A stretch of DNA of 32,573 bases from Actinomycetes bacterium (GCA_021838445.1 JAKCDU010000042.1:1-32573), one strand, 5' to 3'; positions 21,925-30,572 are shown, counted from the stretch's first letter. A program made the numbers and translations. The notes: generated by a model from the sequence alone, not told the origin.

Positions 21925-22772
21925 GACGCTTGGTAGGCCTTGAGGCAGCCGGGACCGCAGAAGTACACGTCGTCGATGTGCAGGGCCGTCTCGGTGATGA
22001 CCACGGTCATGCCGCAGATGGGGTCCACGGCCTGGCACATGTCGGCCACGAGGGGGTGGCCCTGGCGGGCCCGGCGGGGCTGGCCGGCCACGATCTCCGC
22101 CAGTATGGACAAGGCGACCTCCTCGGCGGTGGCGGCGCCGATGTCGAGGCCGGCGGGGGAGTGCACCCGGCCCTGCATCTCCTCGCTCACCGGTAGCGCC
22201 GCGACCACCGCGGCTCCCCGCTTGCGGCTGGCCACCAGCCCCACGTAGGGGACCCCGGCCTCGAGGGCGCCGACCAGGGCCGGCTGCTCGTCGCCGCCGT
22301 GTGACGCCACCACCACCGCCGCCGCGTCGGGTGCCACCGTGCCGTCCCAGGCGACCATGGAGTAGCCGAGCGGGGTGCCGAGCGCGATCAGAGCTTGCGC
22401 CGTCGGTGAGGCTCCCACCACCTGGACCAGAGGCGACGGCAGGGCCGGCTCGAGGAATATCTCGATGGTCCCGCCCGACAGGCACGGGTTGTGCACCACG
22501 TGCTTGCCCGGCTGCTCGGGTTCGGGGGAGGGAGTGATGCGGAGGAGTACCGGCGCACCGGCGGGGAGGGCGGCGAGAGACTCCCGGATCACCGTCGCCT
22601 CGGCGCACTCACCCCCCACGAAGCCCTCGATGACCCCGTCGGCGAGAACTATCGCCTCGTCGCCGGGTTTGGCCGAGGTGGGCGGCTCGGCCCAGACCAC
22701 CCGTGCATGCACGAAAGGGGTCCGGGCCGAGCGCAGGGCCGCCGAGCGTCGGGACAGGTCCTGTCGGATCAC
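21921..22772 (-). CDS. XdhC/CoxF-type maturation protein fused to a C-terminal YHS metal-binding domain
   Basis: 283 residues from GTG at 22772, 10 bases after the coxL stop. The XdhC family parts are GVIEGFVGGECAEATVIRESL (about 46-66), NPCLSGGTIEIFLEP (95-109), the Rossmann-like LVQVVGASPTAQALIALG (115-132), VVVASHGGDEQPAL (153-166), YVGLVASRKRG (176-186) and SPAGLDIGAATAEEVALSILAEIVA (205-229). XdhC proteins bind molybdenum cofactor and support its sulfuration; two relatives (CoxF, CoxI) belong to cox clusters. After residue 245 a separate YHS domain follows: DPICGMTV (Cys253) and YFCGPGCLKAYQ (Cys272, Cys276). YHS domains occur in copper and heavy-metal transporters and in metal-dependent oxygenases. 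I have not assigned coxF or coxI, because the two are not separable by eye. The fusion fits a role in bringing metal, possibly copper, to CoxL; this is inference. Confidence 0.86.
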   Translation of the reverse strand: MIRQDLSRRSAALRSARTPFVHARVVWAEPPTSAKPGDEAIVLADGVIEGFVGGECAEATVIRESLAALPAGAPVLLRITPSPEPEQPGKHVVHNPCLSGGTIEIFLEPALPSPLVQVVGASPTAQALIALGTPLGYSMVAWDGTVAPDAAAVVVASHGGDEQPALVGALEAGVPYVGLVASRKRGAAVVAALPVSEEMQGRVHSPAGLDIGAATAEEVALSILAEIVAGQPRRARQGHPLVADMCQAVDPICGMTVVITETALHIDDVYFCGPGCLKAYQAS

Positions 22773-22782
22773 TCCGCCGCCC

Positions 22783-25206
22783 CTATTCGATGGCCAGGTC
22801 GGGACGCAGCGGGCGGCCCTGCATGGCCCGCCAGGTCGCCGCCGGGGTGAACGGCATGTCGGCGTGGCGCAGTTGGAGGGCGTCGAGCACGGCGTTGACG
22901 ACAGCCGCCGGGCTGCCGACCGTGGCCGACTCGCCGACGCCTTTGACCCCGATCGGGTGGTGCGGCGAGGGGGTCACCGTCTGTCCCAGCTCCCACGACG
23001 GGCACTCCATCGAGGTGGGCAGGAGGTAGTCCATGAAGGACCCGCCCAGGTTGTTGCCGTCGGAGTCGAAGGCGATCACCTCCATCAGGGCCATCCCCAC
23101 CCCGTCGGCCAGGCCGCCGTGCACCTGGCCTTCGACGATCATCGGGTTTATCCGGGGGCCGCAGTCGTCCACCGCGATGAAGCGGCGGACCTTCACCTGC
23201 CCGGTCTGGGGGTCGACGTCCACCACCGCGATGTAGCAACCGAAGGGGTAGGTGAGGTTGGGCGGGTTGTACACCACCGAGGCGTCGAGGTGGCCTTCTA
23301 CCCCCTCGGGCAGCTCCAGGCTTCCGTGGGACGCCATGGCGATCTCGGCCATGGTCTGTCCCTTGGACGGGTCACCTTTCACATACCAGCGACCGTGCTC
23401 CCACTCGAGGTCGTCGGGGGAGCACTCGAGGGCGGCGGCGGCCACGATGCGGGCCTTGTCCTTCACCCGCTGGGCGGCCACCGCCGCGGCCGCCCCCGAC
23501 ACCGGCGTCGAGCGCGACCCGTAGGTGCCGAGGCCGAAGGGGGTGTTGTCGGTGTCGCCGTGGATGACCTCTATGTCCTCGGGGGGGATTCCGAGCACGT
23601 GGGACACGATCTGGGCGAAGGTCGTCTCGTGGCCCTGGCCCTGGGTCTGCACCGACAGGCGCAGCTGGGCCTTGCCGGTCGGGTGGACCCGCAGGTCGCA
23701 CCCGTCGGCCATGCCGAGGCCCAGGATGTCCATGTGCTTGCGGGGCCCGGCGCCCACGCCCTCGGTGAAGAAGGAGATGCCGATACCCATCAGCGGGGCC
23801 GCCGGGTCGGCCCCTGGTTCCGCCGCCGCCGCCCGTCGCTCGGCCTGCTCCCGGCGCAACTCGTCGTAGCCGGCGATGCGCTTGGCCTCATCCAGAGCGG
23901 CCGGGTAGTTGCCCGAGTCGTATTCCCAGCCCGTCGGAGTGGTGTAGGGGAACTGTTCGGGGCGCAACAGGTTCTTCATGCGCAGTTCGGCGGGGTCCAT
24001 CTTCAGCTCGAAGGCCAGGCAGTCCACCATGCGCTCCACCAGGTAGACGGCCTCGGTGATACGGAACGAGCAGGCGTAGGCCACGCCGCCGAGCGCCTTG
24101 TTGGTGTACACCGCGGTCACCTTGCAATGCGCTGCGGGGTAGTCGTAGGACCCGGTGAAGATGTGGAAGAACCCGGCCGGGAACTTGGTCGGCTGGGCCA
24201 CCCCGTTGAAGGCGCCGTGGTCGGCCAGCACGTTCACCCTCAGGCCGAGGATCTTGCCGTCCTTGGTGGCGGCGATCTCCCCGTGCATGTGGTAGTCCCG
24301 GGCGAAGGAGGTGGACATCAGGTTCTCCGAGCGGTCCTCCATCCACTTGACCGGGGCCTTGGTCACGATGGACCCTACGATGGACAGGACGTAGCCGGGG
24401 TAGATGCCGACCTTGTTGCCGAAGCCGCCACCGATGTCGGGCGAGATGATCTGGATCTTGTGCTCGGGCAGCCCGGCGACGAGGGCGTAGACGGTGCGGT
24501 GGGCGTGGGGCGCCTGGGTGGTGGTCCAGACGGTGAGCTTGCCGGTCACCGGGTCCATGTGGGCGACCGACCCGCAGGTCTCCATCGGGGCCGGGTGCAC
24601 CCGGGGGTAGATCATGTCCTGGGCCACGACCACCTCGGCCTTGGCGAAGACCTCCTCGCAGGCCGCAGCGTCGCCGGCCTCCCAGTCGTAGATGTGGTTG
24701 TCGGTGCGACCCTCGAGGTCGTCGCGGATCACCGGAGCGTCGGGGTCGAGGGCGTGCCGGGCGTCGACGACGGCCGGGAGCGGGTCGTACTCCACGTCGA
24801 TCAGTTCCAGTGCGTCGCGCGCCGAGTACTCGTCCTCGGCGACGACGAAGGCCACCTCCTGGCCCTGGTAGCGGACCTTGTCGGTGGCCAGCACGGCGGT
24901 GACGTCACCCGACAGGGTGGGCATCCACGCCAGGTTGAGGGTCTCGAGCACCGCACCGGTGATGACCGCTTTGACCTTGGGGTGGGCCTCCGCCGCCGAG
25001 GTGTCGATGGATACGATGCGGGCGTGGGCGTAAGGGCTGCGCAGGATGGCCCCGTGCAGCATTCCCGGCAGGCGCAGGTCGTCGACGTAGTGACCCTGGC
25101 CGCGCAGGAACCGGGCGTCCTCCTTGCGCAGCATGCGGCCGAAGCCGAGAGGGTTGCCGGCCGGGGACAGGGCGGCGTCGGGCGGCGGGATTTCGGTGGC
25201 GGTCAC
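22783..25206 (-). CDS. coxL: Aerobic carbon monoxide dehydrogenase, molybdenum-copper large subunit, form I
   Basis: 807 residues, close to the 809 of the Oligotropha enzyme. GTG at 25206 follows GGAGG by seven bases and overlaps the coxS stop (GTGA). The active-site loop reads AYACSFR (376-382); the form I signature is AYxCSFR, whose Cys (here 379) binds copper, whereas form II proteins have AYRGAGR. Other cofactor contacts are [11 protein letters not shown] (257-267), [11 protein letters not shown] (520-530), [21 protein letters not shown] and GVKGVGES with the catalytic Glu759. The enzyme oxidises CO with water to CO2 and passes electrons via CoxS and CoxM towards the quinone pool. Gene order M-S-L is also that of form I. 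All key residues are intact, so a working CO dehydrogenase is expected. Confidence 0.96.
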   Translation of the reverse strand: MTATEIPPPDAALSPAGNPLGFGRMLRKEDARFLRGQGHYVDDLRLPGMLHGAILRSPYAHARIVSIDTSAAEAHPKVKAVITGAVLETLNLAWMPTLSGDVTAVLATDKVRYQGQEVAFVVAEDEYSARDALELIDVEYDPLPAVVDARHALDPDAPVIRDDLEGRTDNHIYDWEAGDAAACEEVFAKAEVVVAQDMIYPRVHPAPMETCGSVAHMDPVTGKLTVWTTTQAPHAHRTVYALVAGLPEHKIQIISPDIGGGFGNKVGIYPGYVLSIVGSIVTKAPVKWMEDRSENLMSTSFARDYHMHGEIAATKDGKILGLRVNVLADHGAFNGVAQPTKFPAGFFHIFTGSYDYPAAHCKVTAVYTNKALGGVAYACSFRITEAVYLVERMVDCLAFELKMDPAELRMKNLLRPEQFPYTTPTGWEYDSGNYPAALDEAKRIAGYDELRREQAERRAAAAEPGADPAAPLMGIGISFFTEGVGAGPRKHMDILGLGMADGCDLRVHPTGKAQLRLSVQTQGQGHETTFAQIVSHVLGIPPEDIEVIHGDTDNTPFGLGTYGSRSTPVSGAAAAVAAQRVKDKARIVAAAALECSPDDLEWEHGRWYVKGDPSKGQTMAEIAMASHGSLELPEGVEGHLDASVVYNPPNLTYPFGCYIAVVDVDPQTGQVKVRRFIAVDDCGPRINPMIVEGQVHGGLADGVGMALMEVIAFDSDGNNLGGSFMDYLLPTSMECPSWELGQTVTPSPHHPIGVKGVGESATVGSPAAVVNAVLDALQLRHADMPFTPAATWRAMQGRPLRPDLAIE

Positions 25207-25694
25207 GCTGACACCTCCTGGGAGTCGACGGTTTGGTGGGTGGCCGCCCAGCGGATGGCCCGCACGATGTTCTCGTAGCCGGTGCAGCGGCACAGGTTGC
25301 CCGAGATGGCTTCCCTGATGGTGTCCTCATCGGGGTCGGGGTTGCGGTCGAGCAGGGCCCGGGCGGTCATCATCATCCCGGGGGTGCAGAACCCGCACTG
25401 CAGGCCGTGCTCCTCCATGAAGCCCTGCTGCACCGGGTCGAGGTCGCCGGTGACGGGGTCGGCCAGGCCCTCGACGGTGCGCACCTCGTGGCCGTCGGCC
25501 ATGGCGGCCAGGGTGGTGCAGCTCTTGACCGGGGCGCCGTCCAGCCACACCGTGCACGCCCCGCAATTGGAGGTGTCACAACCCCAGTGGGTGCCGGTGA
25601 GGCCGGCCGACTCCCGTAGGTAGTGCACCAGGAGCAACCGGGGCTCTATCTCGGCTGTGGTCTCCTGGCCGTTGACCTTCATCGTGACGCGCAT
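25203..25694 (-). CDS. coxS: Carbon monoxide dehydrogenase small subunit, two [2Fe-2S] clusters
   Basis: 163 residues from ATG at 25694, starting immediately after the coxM stop (TAG-ATG) and overlapping coxL by 4 bases. The N-terminal plant-type ferredoxin domain has Cys39, Cys44, Cys47 and Cys59 ([22 protein letters not shown], given here only as spacing). The C-terminal helical domain has Cys100, Cys103, Cys135 and Cys137 (QCGFCTPGM and [12 protein letters not shown]). These are the two iron-sulfur clusters that carry electrons from the molybdenum centre of CoxL to the FAD of CoxM. Length and motifs are standard for the family. Confidence 0.95.
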   Translation of the reverse strand: MRVTMKVNGQETTAEIEPRLLLVHYLRESAGLTGTHWGCDTSNCGACTVWLDGAPVKSCTTLAAMADGHEVRTVEGLADPVTGDLDPVQQGFMEEHGLQCGFCTPGMMMTARALLDRNPDPDEDTIREAISGNLCRCTGYENIVRAIRWAATHQTVDSQEVSA

Positions 25695-26573
25695 CTAAGC
25701 GGCTTCCCCTCTGGCTCGGGCTATGGATCGGTTCAGTGCTCTGGCCACCAGTACCCCGACCAGGTGGCGCTTGTAGTCCACCGGGCCGCGCTGGTCGGCC
25801 GACGGGTGACAGCTGGCCGCGCAGATGGCGGCGGCCTCTTCGATGGCTTCGGCGGTGGGCGGCCGGCCCCTCAGCAGGTCCTCGGCCGGGGCGCAGGTGA
25901 AGTGCTCGGCGCCGACCGCGGTGATCCCGATCCCGACATCGGCGATCGAGCCGTCGTCGCCGAACTGCACGAAGGCTCCGGCGGCGGCGACCGACCAGTC
26001 GCCGGCCCGTCGCTCCACCTTCTCGTAGGCCGACCCGGTCCGGGTGCGGATCGGGACTCGGACCTCGACGAGGATCTCGCCGTCCCCGACGGCGGTCTCG
26101 TAGGGTCCCCGATGGAAGTTGCCGAGGTCCACGGTGCGGGCCCCCTCGACGCTGCGGATGACTACCTGCCCGCGCAGAGCGGCGAAGACGGCCGACAGGT
26201 CCTCGGACGGGTCGGCCTGGCAGAGCGACCCGCCCACTGTTCCCCGGTTGCGGACGATCGGATCGGCGATGACCCGCTCGGCCTCGGCGAAGATGCGGTA
26301 GTGCTCGGCTAGCACCGCCGACTCGAGCACGGTGGCGTGGCGGGTCATGGCCCCGATGGCGATCTGGTCGCCTTCGACGCGGATGTAGTCCAGGTCGGCC
26401 AACCCGTTGATGTCGATGAGCGTCTCGGGTCGAGCCAGGCGCAGCTTCATCATGGGCAGGAGGCTGTGTCCTCCGGCGATGAGCCGGGCCTCGGGGCCGT
26501 GACGGGTGAGCAGGGCGATGGCCTCTTCGACGCTCGCCGCTCTCTCGTACTCGAAAGGTGCCGGTGTCTGCAT
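25695..26573 (-). CDS. coxM: Carbon monoxide dehydrogenase medium subunit, FAD-binding
   Basis: 292 residues from ATG at 26573, with GGGGAC four to five bases upstream; longer upstream frame rejected because it crosses the promoter region. FAD-binding motifs of the molybdenum-hydroxylase flavoprotein are AGGHSLLPMMK (33-43) and GTVGGSL (111-117), with VIADPIVRNRGT in between. The C-terminal CO_deh_flav domain follows (GAYEKV-like segment SAYEKVERRAGDWSVAAAGAFV). CoxM receives electrons from the CoxS clusters and passes them to the membrane quinone pool. It is the first gene of the operon; its upstream region holds an inverted repeat and a candidate promoter shared with the divergent regulator. 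Confidence 0.94.
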   Translation of the reverse strand: MQTPAPFEYERAASVEEAIALLTRHGPEARLIAGGHSLLPMMKLRLARPETLIDINGLADLDYIRVEGDQIAIGAMTRHATVLESAVLAEHYRIFAEAERVIADPIVRNRGTVGGSLCQADPSEDLSAVFAALRGQVVIRSVEGARTVDLGNFHRGPYETAVGDGEILVEVRVPIRTRTGSAYEKVERRAGDWSVAAAGAFVQFGDDGSIADVGIGITAVGAEHFTCAPAEDLLRGRPPTAEAIEEAAAICAASCHPSADQRGPVDYKRHLVGVLVARALNRSIARARGEAA

Positions 26574-26622
26574 GTGTCCCCCTGCCTGCGGCCGCGCCGG
26601 TGCGGACGCCCTCTTGGACTGC

Positions 26623-26651
26623 ATCATGGCCGGGGCCCGACGGGGGGTCAA
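26623..26651 (-). promoter_or_regulatory. Candidate coxM promoter
   Basis: On the minus strand TTGACC (26651-26646) and CATGAT (26628-26623) are 17 nt apart, followed by a leader of about 45 nt before the coxM ATG. The -35 box matches five of six consensus bases and the -10 box four of six. The inverted repeat at 26657-26676 ends 5 bp upstream of the -35 box, where a LysR-type activator would contact RNA polymerase. Confidence 0.45.
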
Positions 26652-26656
26652 CGCCG

Positions 26657-26676
26657 GGATAAGCATTCGCTTATCC
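26657..26676. promoter_or_regulatory. Perfect inverted repeat, probable LysR-type operator of the cox operon
   Basis: GGATAAGC (26657-26664), ATTC, GCTTATCC (26669-26676): a perfect 8+8 palindrome with a 4-bp centre in the divergent coxM/lysR region. It is A/T-richer than almost anything nearby. It contains an ATAAG...CTTAT dyad similar to LysR-family recognition sites, though the T-to-A spacing is 12 rather than the usual 11. Its place between the two starts suits autorepression of lysR and activation of coxM. Confidence 0.6.
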
Positions 26677-26729
26677 GCGGCTGCGGCCCCGCCCCCGATT
26701 CGGCCGGCGGGGTGGTAAGTCTGTGCGTC

Positions 26730-27695
26730 GTGACCCTCACCCAACTGGAGGCTTTCGTCCTGGTGGCCCGCCTGGGTTCGGTCACGGCCGCGGCCAGGGC
26801 TCTCGGGGTGAGCGAGCCGGCGGTGTCGTCGGCGCTGTCGGCCCTGCGCCAGCAGATGGGCGATCAGCTCATATCAAAAGGGACGAACGGGATGGTTCTC
26901 ACCGTGGGGGGGCAGCGTTTCATGCCCATCGCCTCGCAGATCGTGGGCCTGGCCGCCGAGGGCCATGCGGTGATCCGCCAGGCCCAGGGGGCCCCCGCCC
27001 GCTTGCGGGTGGCCGCCACCTCCCGGGTGGCCGAGTTCGTCGTGCCGCCCCTGGTGGACGCCTTCTCGGCGCGCCACGCCAACATCGAGACCTCGGTGGG
27101 GGTGGTCGAGTCGGCGGAGATGCCGGCCCTGCTCCACGACCGGCTGGCCGACGTTTGCTTCGGTCCTCAGCTGACCGGCGAGTCAGTCGTGGGGCTCGAA
27201 TCGGTGCCGATGATGCGCTACGGGCTGATCGTCGTCGCCTCGTCCTCCCACCGGCTGGCCGGTGCCGACCGGGTGCGATGGCAGGACCTGGTGCGCGAGA
27301 GCTGGTTGGTGGACCCCTCGGCGATGGATCCCGGGTCGGAGACGGGGATGCTCATGGCCCAGCTCCATGTCCCCGCCGAGCGGGTCCGGGTGTTCCCCAA
27401 CCAGGCGGCCGCCTGGTCGGCGGCGGCCAAGGGCGAGGGGGTGGCGCCGGCCATCGCCCATCTCGCCAGCCGGGACATCGAGGGCGGGGCCCTCCGCCGC
27501 CTCGACGTGGTCGGGACCCCGGTCCAGCTGCTGTGGTACGCCAACGCCCTGGCCCCGGACCGCCGGTCCCCGGCGGTGGCCGCCCTCCTGCGGTTCCTCA
27601 CCACCCCCGAGGCCATGCAGGCCATGCACCGCAGCGACGGGGCTGTTCCGGCCAGCCGGTTCCGGCCGCCGGTCTACGTCACCCTGTGGAGCTGA
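26730..27695 (+). CDS. LysR-family transcriptional regulator, divergent from the cox operon
   Basis: 321 residues from GTG at 26730; a second GTG six codons upstream is also in frame, and no clear ribosome-binding site decides. The N-terminal winged helix-turn-helix is VTLTQLEAFVLVARLGSVTAAARALGVSEPAVSSALSALRQQMGDQLISK (1-50), followed by the linker helix and a periplasmic-binding-like effector domain (LRVAATSRVAEFVVPPLVDAFSARHANIETSVGVVESAEM, then YGLIVVASSSHRLAG and VAPAIAHLASRDIEGGALRRL). LysR genes divergent from CO dehydrogenase structural genes are known; CutR of Mycobacterium controls cutBCA in that arrangement. The effector is unknown. The shared intergenic region has a perfect inverted repeat next to a coxM promoter candidate. 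The gene ends at a strong hairpin. Confidence 0.9.
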   Translation: MTLTQLEAFVLVARLGSVTAAARALGVSEPAVSSALSALRQQMGDQLISKGTNGMVLTVGGQRFMPIASQIVGLAAEGHAVIRQAQGAPARLRVAATSRVAEFVVPPLVDAFSARHANIETSVGVVESAEMPALLHDRLADVCFGPQLTGESVVGLESVPMMRYGLIVVASSSHRLAGADRVRWQDLVRESWLVDPSAMDPGSETGMLMAQLHVPAERVRVFPNQAAAWSAAAKGEGVAPAIAHLASRDIEGGALRRLDVVGTPVQLLWYANALAPDRRSPAVAALLRFLTTPEAMQAMHRSDGAVPASRFRPPVYVTLWS

Positions 27696-27719
27696 CCGGT
27701 CGGGCCTCGGCCCGACCGG
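27696..27719. terminator. Perfect 11-bp hairpin between convergent lysR and GGDEF-EAL genes
   Basis: CCGGTCGGGCC (27696-27706) and GGCCCGACCGG (27709-27719) are exact reverse complements, separated by TC; a real loop would open one or two inner pairs. It begins directly after the lysR TGA and ends 11 bases before the stop of the convergent gene, so it can serve both directions. No U-tract is present. Confidence 0.75.
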
Positions 27720-27729
27720 GGGAGCCGGG

Positions 27730-29454
27730 TCAGGTGGGGCTGACCCTGCCTGAGCGGAGGGGGGCGGCCATCAGCTCGGCCAGATCGCCGGCGGGGCGGG
27801 GAGTCGAGTGGAAGTAGCCCTGGGAGTAGTCGCAGCCGAGGATGGTGACCATCTCGTGCTGGCGGGCCGTCTCGACGCCCTCGGCCACCACCGACATGCC
27901 GAGGACGTGGGCCAGGGTGCAAACGGCGTGGACTATGGCCTGATGGCTGGATCCGGTTCCCAGCTGGGTGACGAAGCTGCGGTCGACCTTCACGCTGTCG
28001 ATGGGGACCCGGCTGAGCGAGTTCAGCGACGAGTAACCGACGCCGAAGTCGTCGAGGGCGAGGAGCACTCCCAGCCGCTTCATTTCGGCCAGCGTGGAGT
28101 GGATGGTCTGGTTCTCGTGGGCGAGGGTCTGCTCGGTCAGATCCAGGGTGACCGTGAGCCGGCCGTCGAGGGACTCGAGGAGGCCGGCCACGGCTCGCAC
28201 CAGGCAATCGCCCTCGAGCAGCTGGCGTCCCGAGACGTTGACGGCGAGGGTTATCGGGATCTGACGGGCGAGGGGGCCGAGGTCGGAGCCGGCCTGTTCG
28301 AGGAGCCACCGTCCCATGCGTTCCATCAACCGGCTCCTCTCGGCGAGCGGTAGGAAGGTCTCCGGGGGGATCTCGCCGAGACGACCGTTGCGCCACCGCA
28401 GCAGCGCCTCGAAACCCACGACGCGACCGGTGACGGTCTCGACGATCGGCTGGTACACGGTGCGCAGCTCGTTGCGGTCGAGGGCCTCGCACAGCTCCAG
28501 CTCCATCTCCGCCAGCCGCCGGGTACGGCTGCGCTCCGACAGGTCGACGACGCGGTAGCCGCGGCCCCCCGAATGTTTGGCCTGGTACATGGCCACGTCG
28601 GCCTGGTCGATCAGGGCTTCGGCCGAGGTGTCGGCACCGAGGGTGAAAGCCAAGCCGATGCTGGCGGTCACCGGTATGGAACCGACCGAGACGTCGAAGG
28701 GCTCGTTGATGGTCTGCGCCAAGTGGGCGGCGATCACCTCGCCCTGGGCGTCGTTCTCCAAGCCCTCGCAGACGACCACGAACTCGTCCCCCGACAGGCG
28801 GGCGACGGTGTCATCGCTGCGCACCCCGCTCTCGAGGCGGCGGGCCAGAGCGACCAGCAGCTGGTCCCCGACGCGGTGGCCGTAGAGATCGTTCACCGAC
28901 TTGAATCGGTCGAGGTCCACGAACATCACCGCCACCACCTGGCCGCTGCGTCCGCTGCGCTGGAGGGCGTGTTCCAGGCGGTCGAGCAGAAGGGTCCGGT
29001 TGGCCAGACCCGTCAGTGAGTCGTGGAGGGCCTCGTGGCGGGCCTCGGACAGCAGGTCGGCCCCGAGGTTCACCCGCCCGATGTGGTCGAGAGCGGCGGC
29101 GACGACCTGGCCCCACGTTTCGAGGGCGGTAGGGTCGACCCCGGCCACGACGGCGGCCGGACCCTCGACGAGGGCTCGACCCACCGGATGGCCCGACGGC
29201 AGGGTCAGCTGGGCCTGCAGGGTCGTGGTGGGGGTCTTCCCGGCTGATCCCGCCGACCGGCAGGGGTTCGGCGCGCCTTCCCCGGGGGGGTCCCCAGCAT
29301 CAGCCGGCTCGCCGAGTAGCAGCCGGGCCGTCAGTCTGGGGAACTGCGCCTCCATCAGGCGGCACATGAGCTGCGAGATGCGGTCCTCGGTCAGATCCTC
29401 AGGGGGGACACAGATCGCATCCCGCACCAGCGCCAGCCACGGCTCGACTGCCAT
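27730..29454 (-). CDS. GGDEF-EAL cyclic-di-GMP enzyme
   Basis: 574 residues from ATG at 29454. The first 130 residues have no named domain but resemble a small GAF-like sensor (LQAQLTLPSGHPVGRALVEG). The GGDEF domain (about 140-305) contains DSLTGLANR, FVDLDRFKSVNDLYGHRVGD, an inhibitory RxxD site (RSDD, 212-215) and SGDEF (221-225), a variant still found in active cyclases. The EAL domain (about 320-574) has EALLRW (349-354), NVSGRQL, LDLTEQTL, DDFGVGYSSLNSL (468-480), VKVDRSFV, VAEGVET and QGYFHSTP. Metal-binding and catalytic residues look intact, so it may both make and degrade cyclic-di-GMP. There is no membrane helix or signal peptide, so it is a soluble cytosolic protein. Its end is convergent with lysR. 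Confidence 0.92.
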   Translation of the reverse strand: MAVEPWLALVRDAICVPPEDLTEDRISQLMCRLMEAQFPRLTARLLLGEPADAGDPPGEGAPNPCRSAGSAGKTPTTTLQAQLTLPSGHPVGRALVEGPAAVVAGVDPTALETWGQVVAAALDHIGRVNLGADLLSEARHEALHDSLTGLANRTLLLDRLEHALQRSGRSGQVVAVMFVDLDRFKSVNDLYGHRVGDQLLVALARRLESGVRSDDTVARLSGDEFVVVCEGLENDAQGEVIAAHLAQTINEPFDVSVGSIPVTASIGLAFTLGADTSAEALIDQADVAMYQAKHSGGRGYRVVDLSERSRTRRLAEMELELCEALDRNELRTVYQPIVETVTGRVVGFEALLRWRNGRLGEIPPETFLPLAERSRLMERMGRWLLEQAGSDLGPLARQIPITLAVNVSGRQLLEGDCLVRAVAGLLESLDGRLTVTLDLTEQTLAHENQTIHSTLAEMKRLGVLLALDDFGVGYSSLNSLSRVPIDSVKVDRSFVTQLGTGSSHQAIVHAVCTLAHVLGMSVVAEGVETARQHEMVTILGCDYSQGYFHSTPRPAGDLAELMAAPLRSGRVSPT

Positions 29455-29485
29455 ATCGGGTAACCGTCAGTTTCGCATTTTGGGG

Positions 29486-29491
29486 ATTATC
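29486..29491 (-). promoter_or_regulatory. Candidate -10 element for the GGDEF-EAL gene
   Basis: GATAAT on the minus strand (29491-29486) matches five of six bases of the -10 consensus and lies about 32 bases before the ATG at 29454, in the most A/T-rich stretch of the area. No good -35 box is found at 17 nt, so an extended or activator-dependent promoter is possible. Confidence 0.33.
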
Positions 29492-29546
29492 GACCGCCTC
29501 TCGGACGGACTCTACCCATCGATGTGACTTGCTCCACACCGCCCGC

Positions 29547-30572
29547 TCAGGGCTCGAGCGCCACCTTTATGGAGTCACCGTTGCGGGCCGCCGCCAGGCG
29601 GTAACCGTCGGGGGCGTCTTCGAGCTCGAAGGTGTGGGTGAAGATGCCGTCGGTGCGCAGCCGGCCCGAGGTGACCAGGGGCAGGAGCTCCTTCCATGTT
29701 TGGTGCACCGGCGCCGTGGTCAGCCTCAGGGTGACGCTGCGGAACAACCCCATGAGTATGGGAAGGGGGTACGGCCCGGGGTGGTGCACCCCGACCACCG
29801 AGACCGTACCCCCGGGGCGCACCGCGCTGAGGGCGGCGTCGAGGGTGGCGTCGAGAGCCACGGCGTCGATCACGGCGTCGGCTCCCCGCCCCGAGGTCAT
29901 CTCGAGGATGGACTCCACGGTGGGCCCCTCCAACGGTTCGGCCCCGAAGTCGGCGGCCAGCTGCCGTCGGCCGGCGACGGGGTCTACGGCCAGGACCCTC
30001 CCGGCCCCGAGCAGGAGCGCCGAGCGTACGGCGCACTGGCCGACGGCGCCCAGGCCCAGCACGGCAACAGTCGCGCCCGGGGCGAAGTCGGCGCGCCGGG
30101 CGGCGATCCAGCCGGTGTTCAGGTTGTCCGTGAGCAGCAGGGCCGAGCGGTCGTCGACCCCGTCGGGGATCCTGATCATCTGGAAGTCGGCCGCCGGCAC
30201 CCCCACCGATTCGGCCTGCCCTCCGGCGAGAGCCCCCGAGCCGAAGACCTTGGGGCCTTCCACGCAGGTGACGGGATCGCCGGTGGCGCATCCGTCGCAG
30301 TGACCGCATCCGGCGACCGAGGAGGTGAGCACCCGGTCCCCCGGGCGGAAGCGCGTTACGTCCCGACCGACCGCAGTCACCGTGCCCACGAACTCATGGC
30401 CGACCGACAGGGGTCCACCCACGGGGATGTCCCCGTCGTAGAAGTGCAGGTCGCTGCCGCAGATGCCGGCCAGCTCCACCTTGACCACGGCGTCACCGGG
30501 ACCGGGTGGGGCCGGGTCGGGGGCGTCGATCACCTTCGCCGAGTGCGGGCCGTCGATCACAACCTGGCGCAT
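29547..30572 (-). CDS. Zinc-dependent alcohol dehydrogenase (MDR superfamily)
   Basis: 341 residues from ATG at 30572, with GGAGGGGG about four bases upstream; the much longer open frame is rejected. The catalytic zinc ligands are Cys38 (GICGSDLHFYDG) and His59-Glu60 (GHEFVGTV); the structural zinc site has Cys89, Cys92, Cys95 and Cys103. The nucleotide-binding turn is GLGAVG (173-178), with LAVDP as the end of the second strand, where Asp favours NAD. The enzyme oxidises an alcohol or polyol in the cytosol. The ICGSDLH...GGPLSVGHE pattern is common to sorbitol, threonine and formaldehyde-type dehydrogenases, so the substrate cannot be fixed. A small membrane-peptide frame lies 172 bases upstream on the same strand. 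Confidence 0.91.
   Translation of the reverse strand: MRQVVIDGPHSAKVIDAPDPAPPGPGDAVVKVELAGICGSDLHFYDGDIPVGGPLSVGHEFVGTVTAVGRDVTRFRPGDRVLTSSVAGCGHCDGCATGDPVTCVEGPKVFGSGALAGGQAESVGVPAADFQMIRIPDGVDDRSALLLTDNLNTGWIAARRADFAPGATVAVLGLGAVGQCAVRSALLLGAGRVLAVDPVAGRRQLAADFGAEPLEGPTVESILEMTSGRGADAVIDAVALDATLDAALSAVRPGGTVSVVGVHHPGPYPLPILMGLFRSVTLRLTTAPVHQTWKELLPLVTSGRLRTDGIFTHTFELEDAPDGYRLAAARNGDSIKVALEP

Noticed and set aside
22375-25278. A 967-codon open frame on the plus strand opposite coxL and the XdhC gene
   Set aside because: It lies antisense to coxL, which has every expected motif. Its translation is low-complexity (Gly, His, Val, Arg rich) with no domain; it is a by-product of GC-rich third codon positions.
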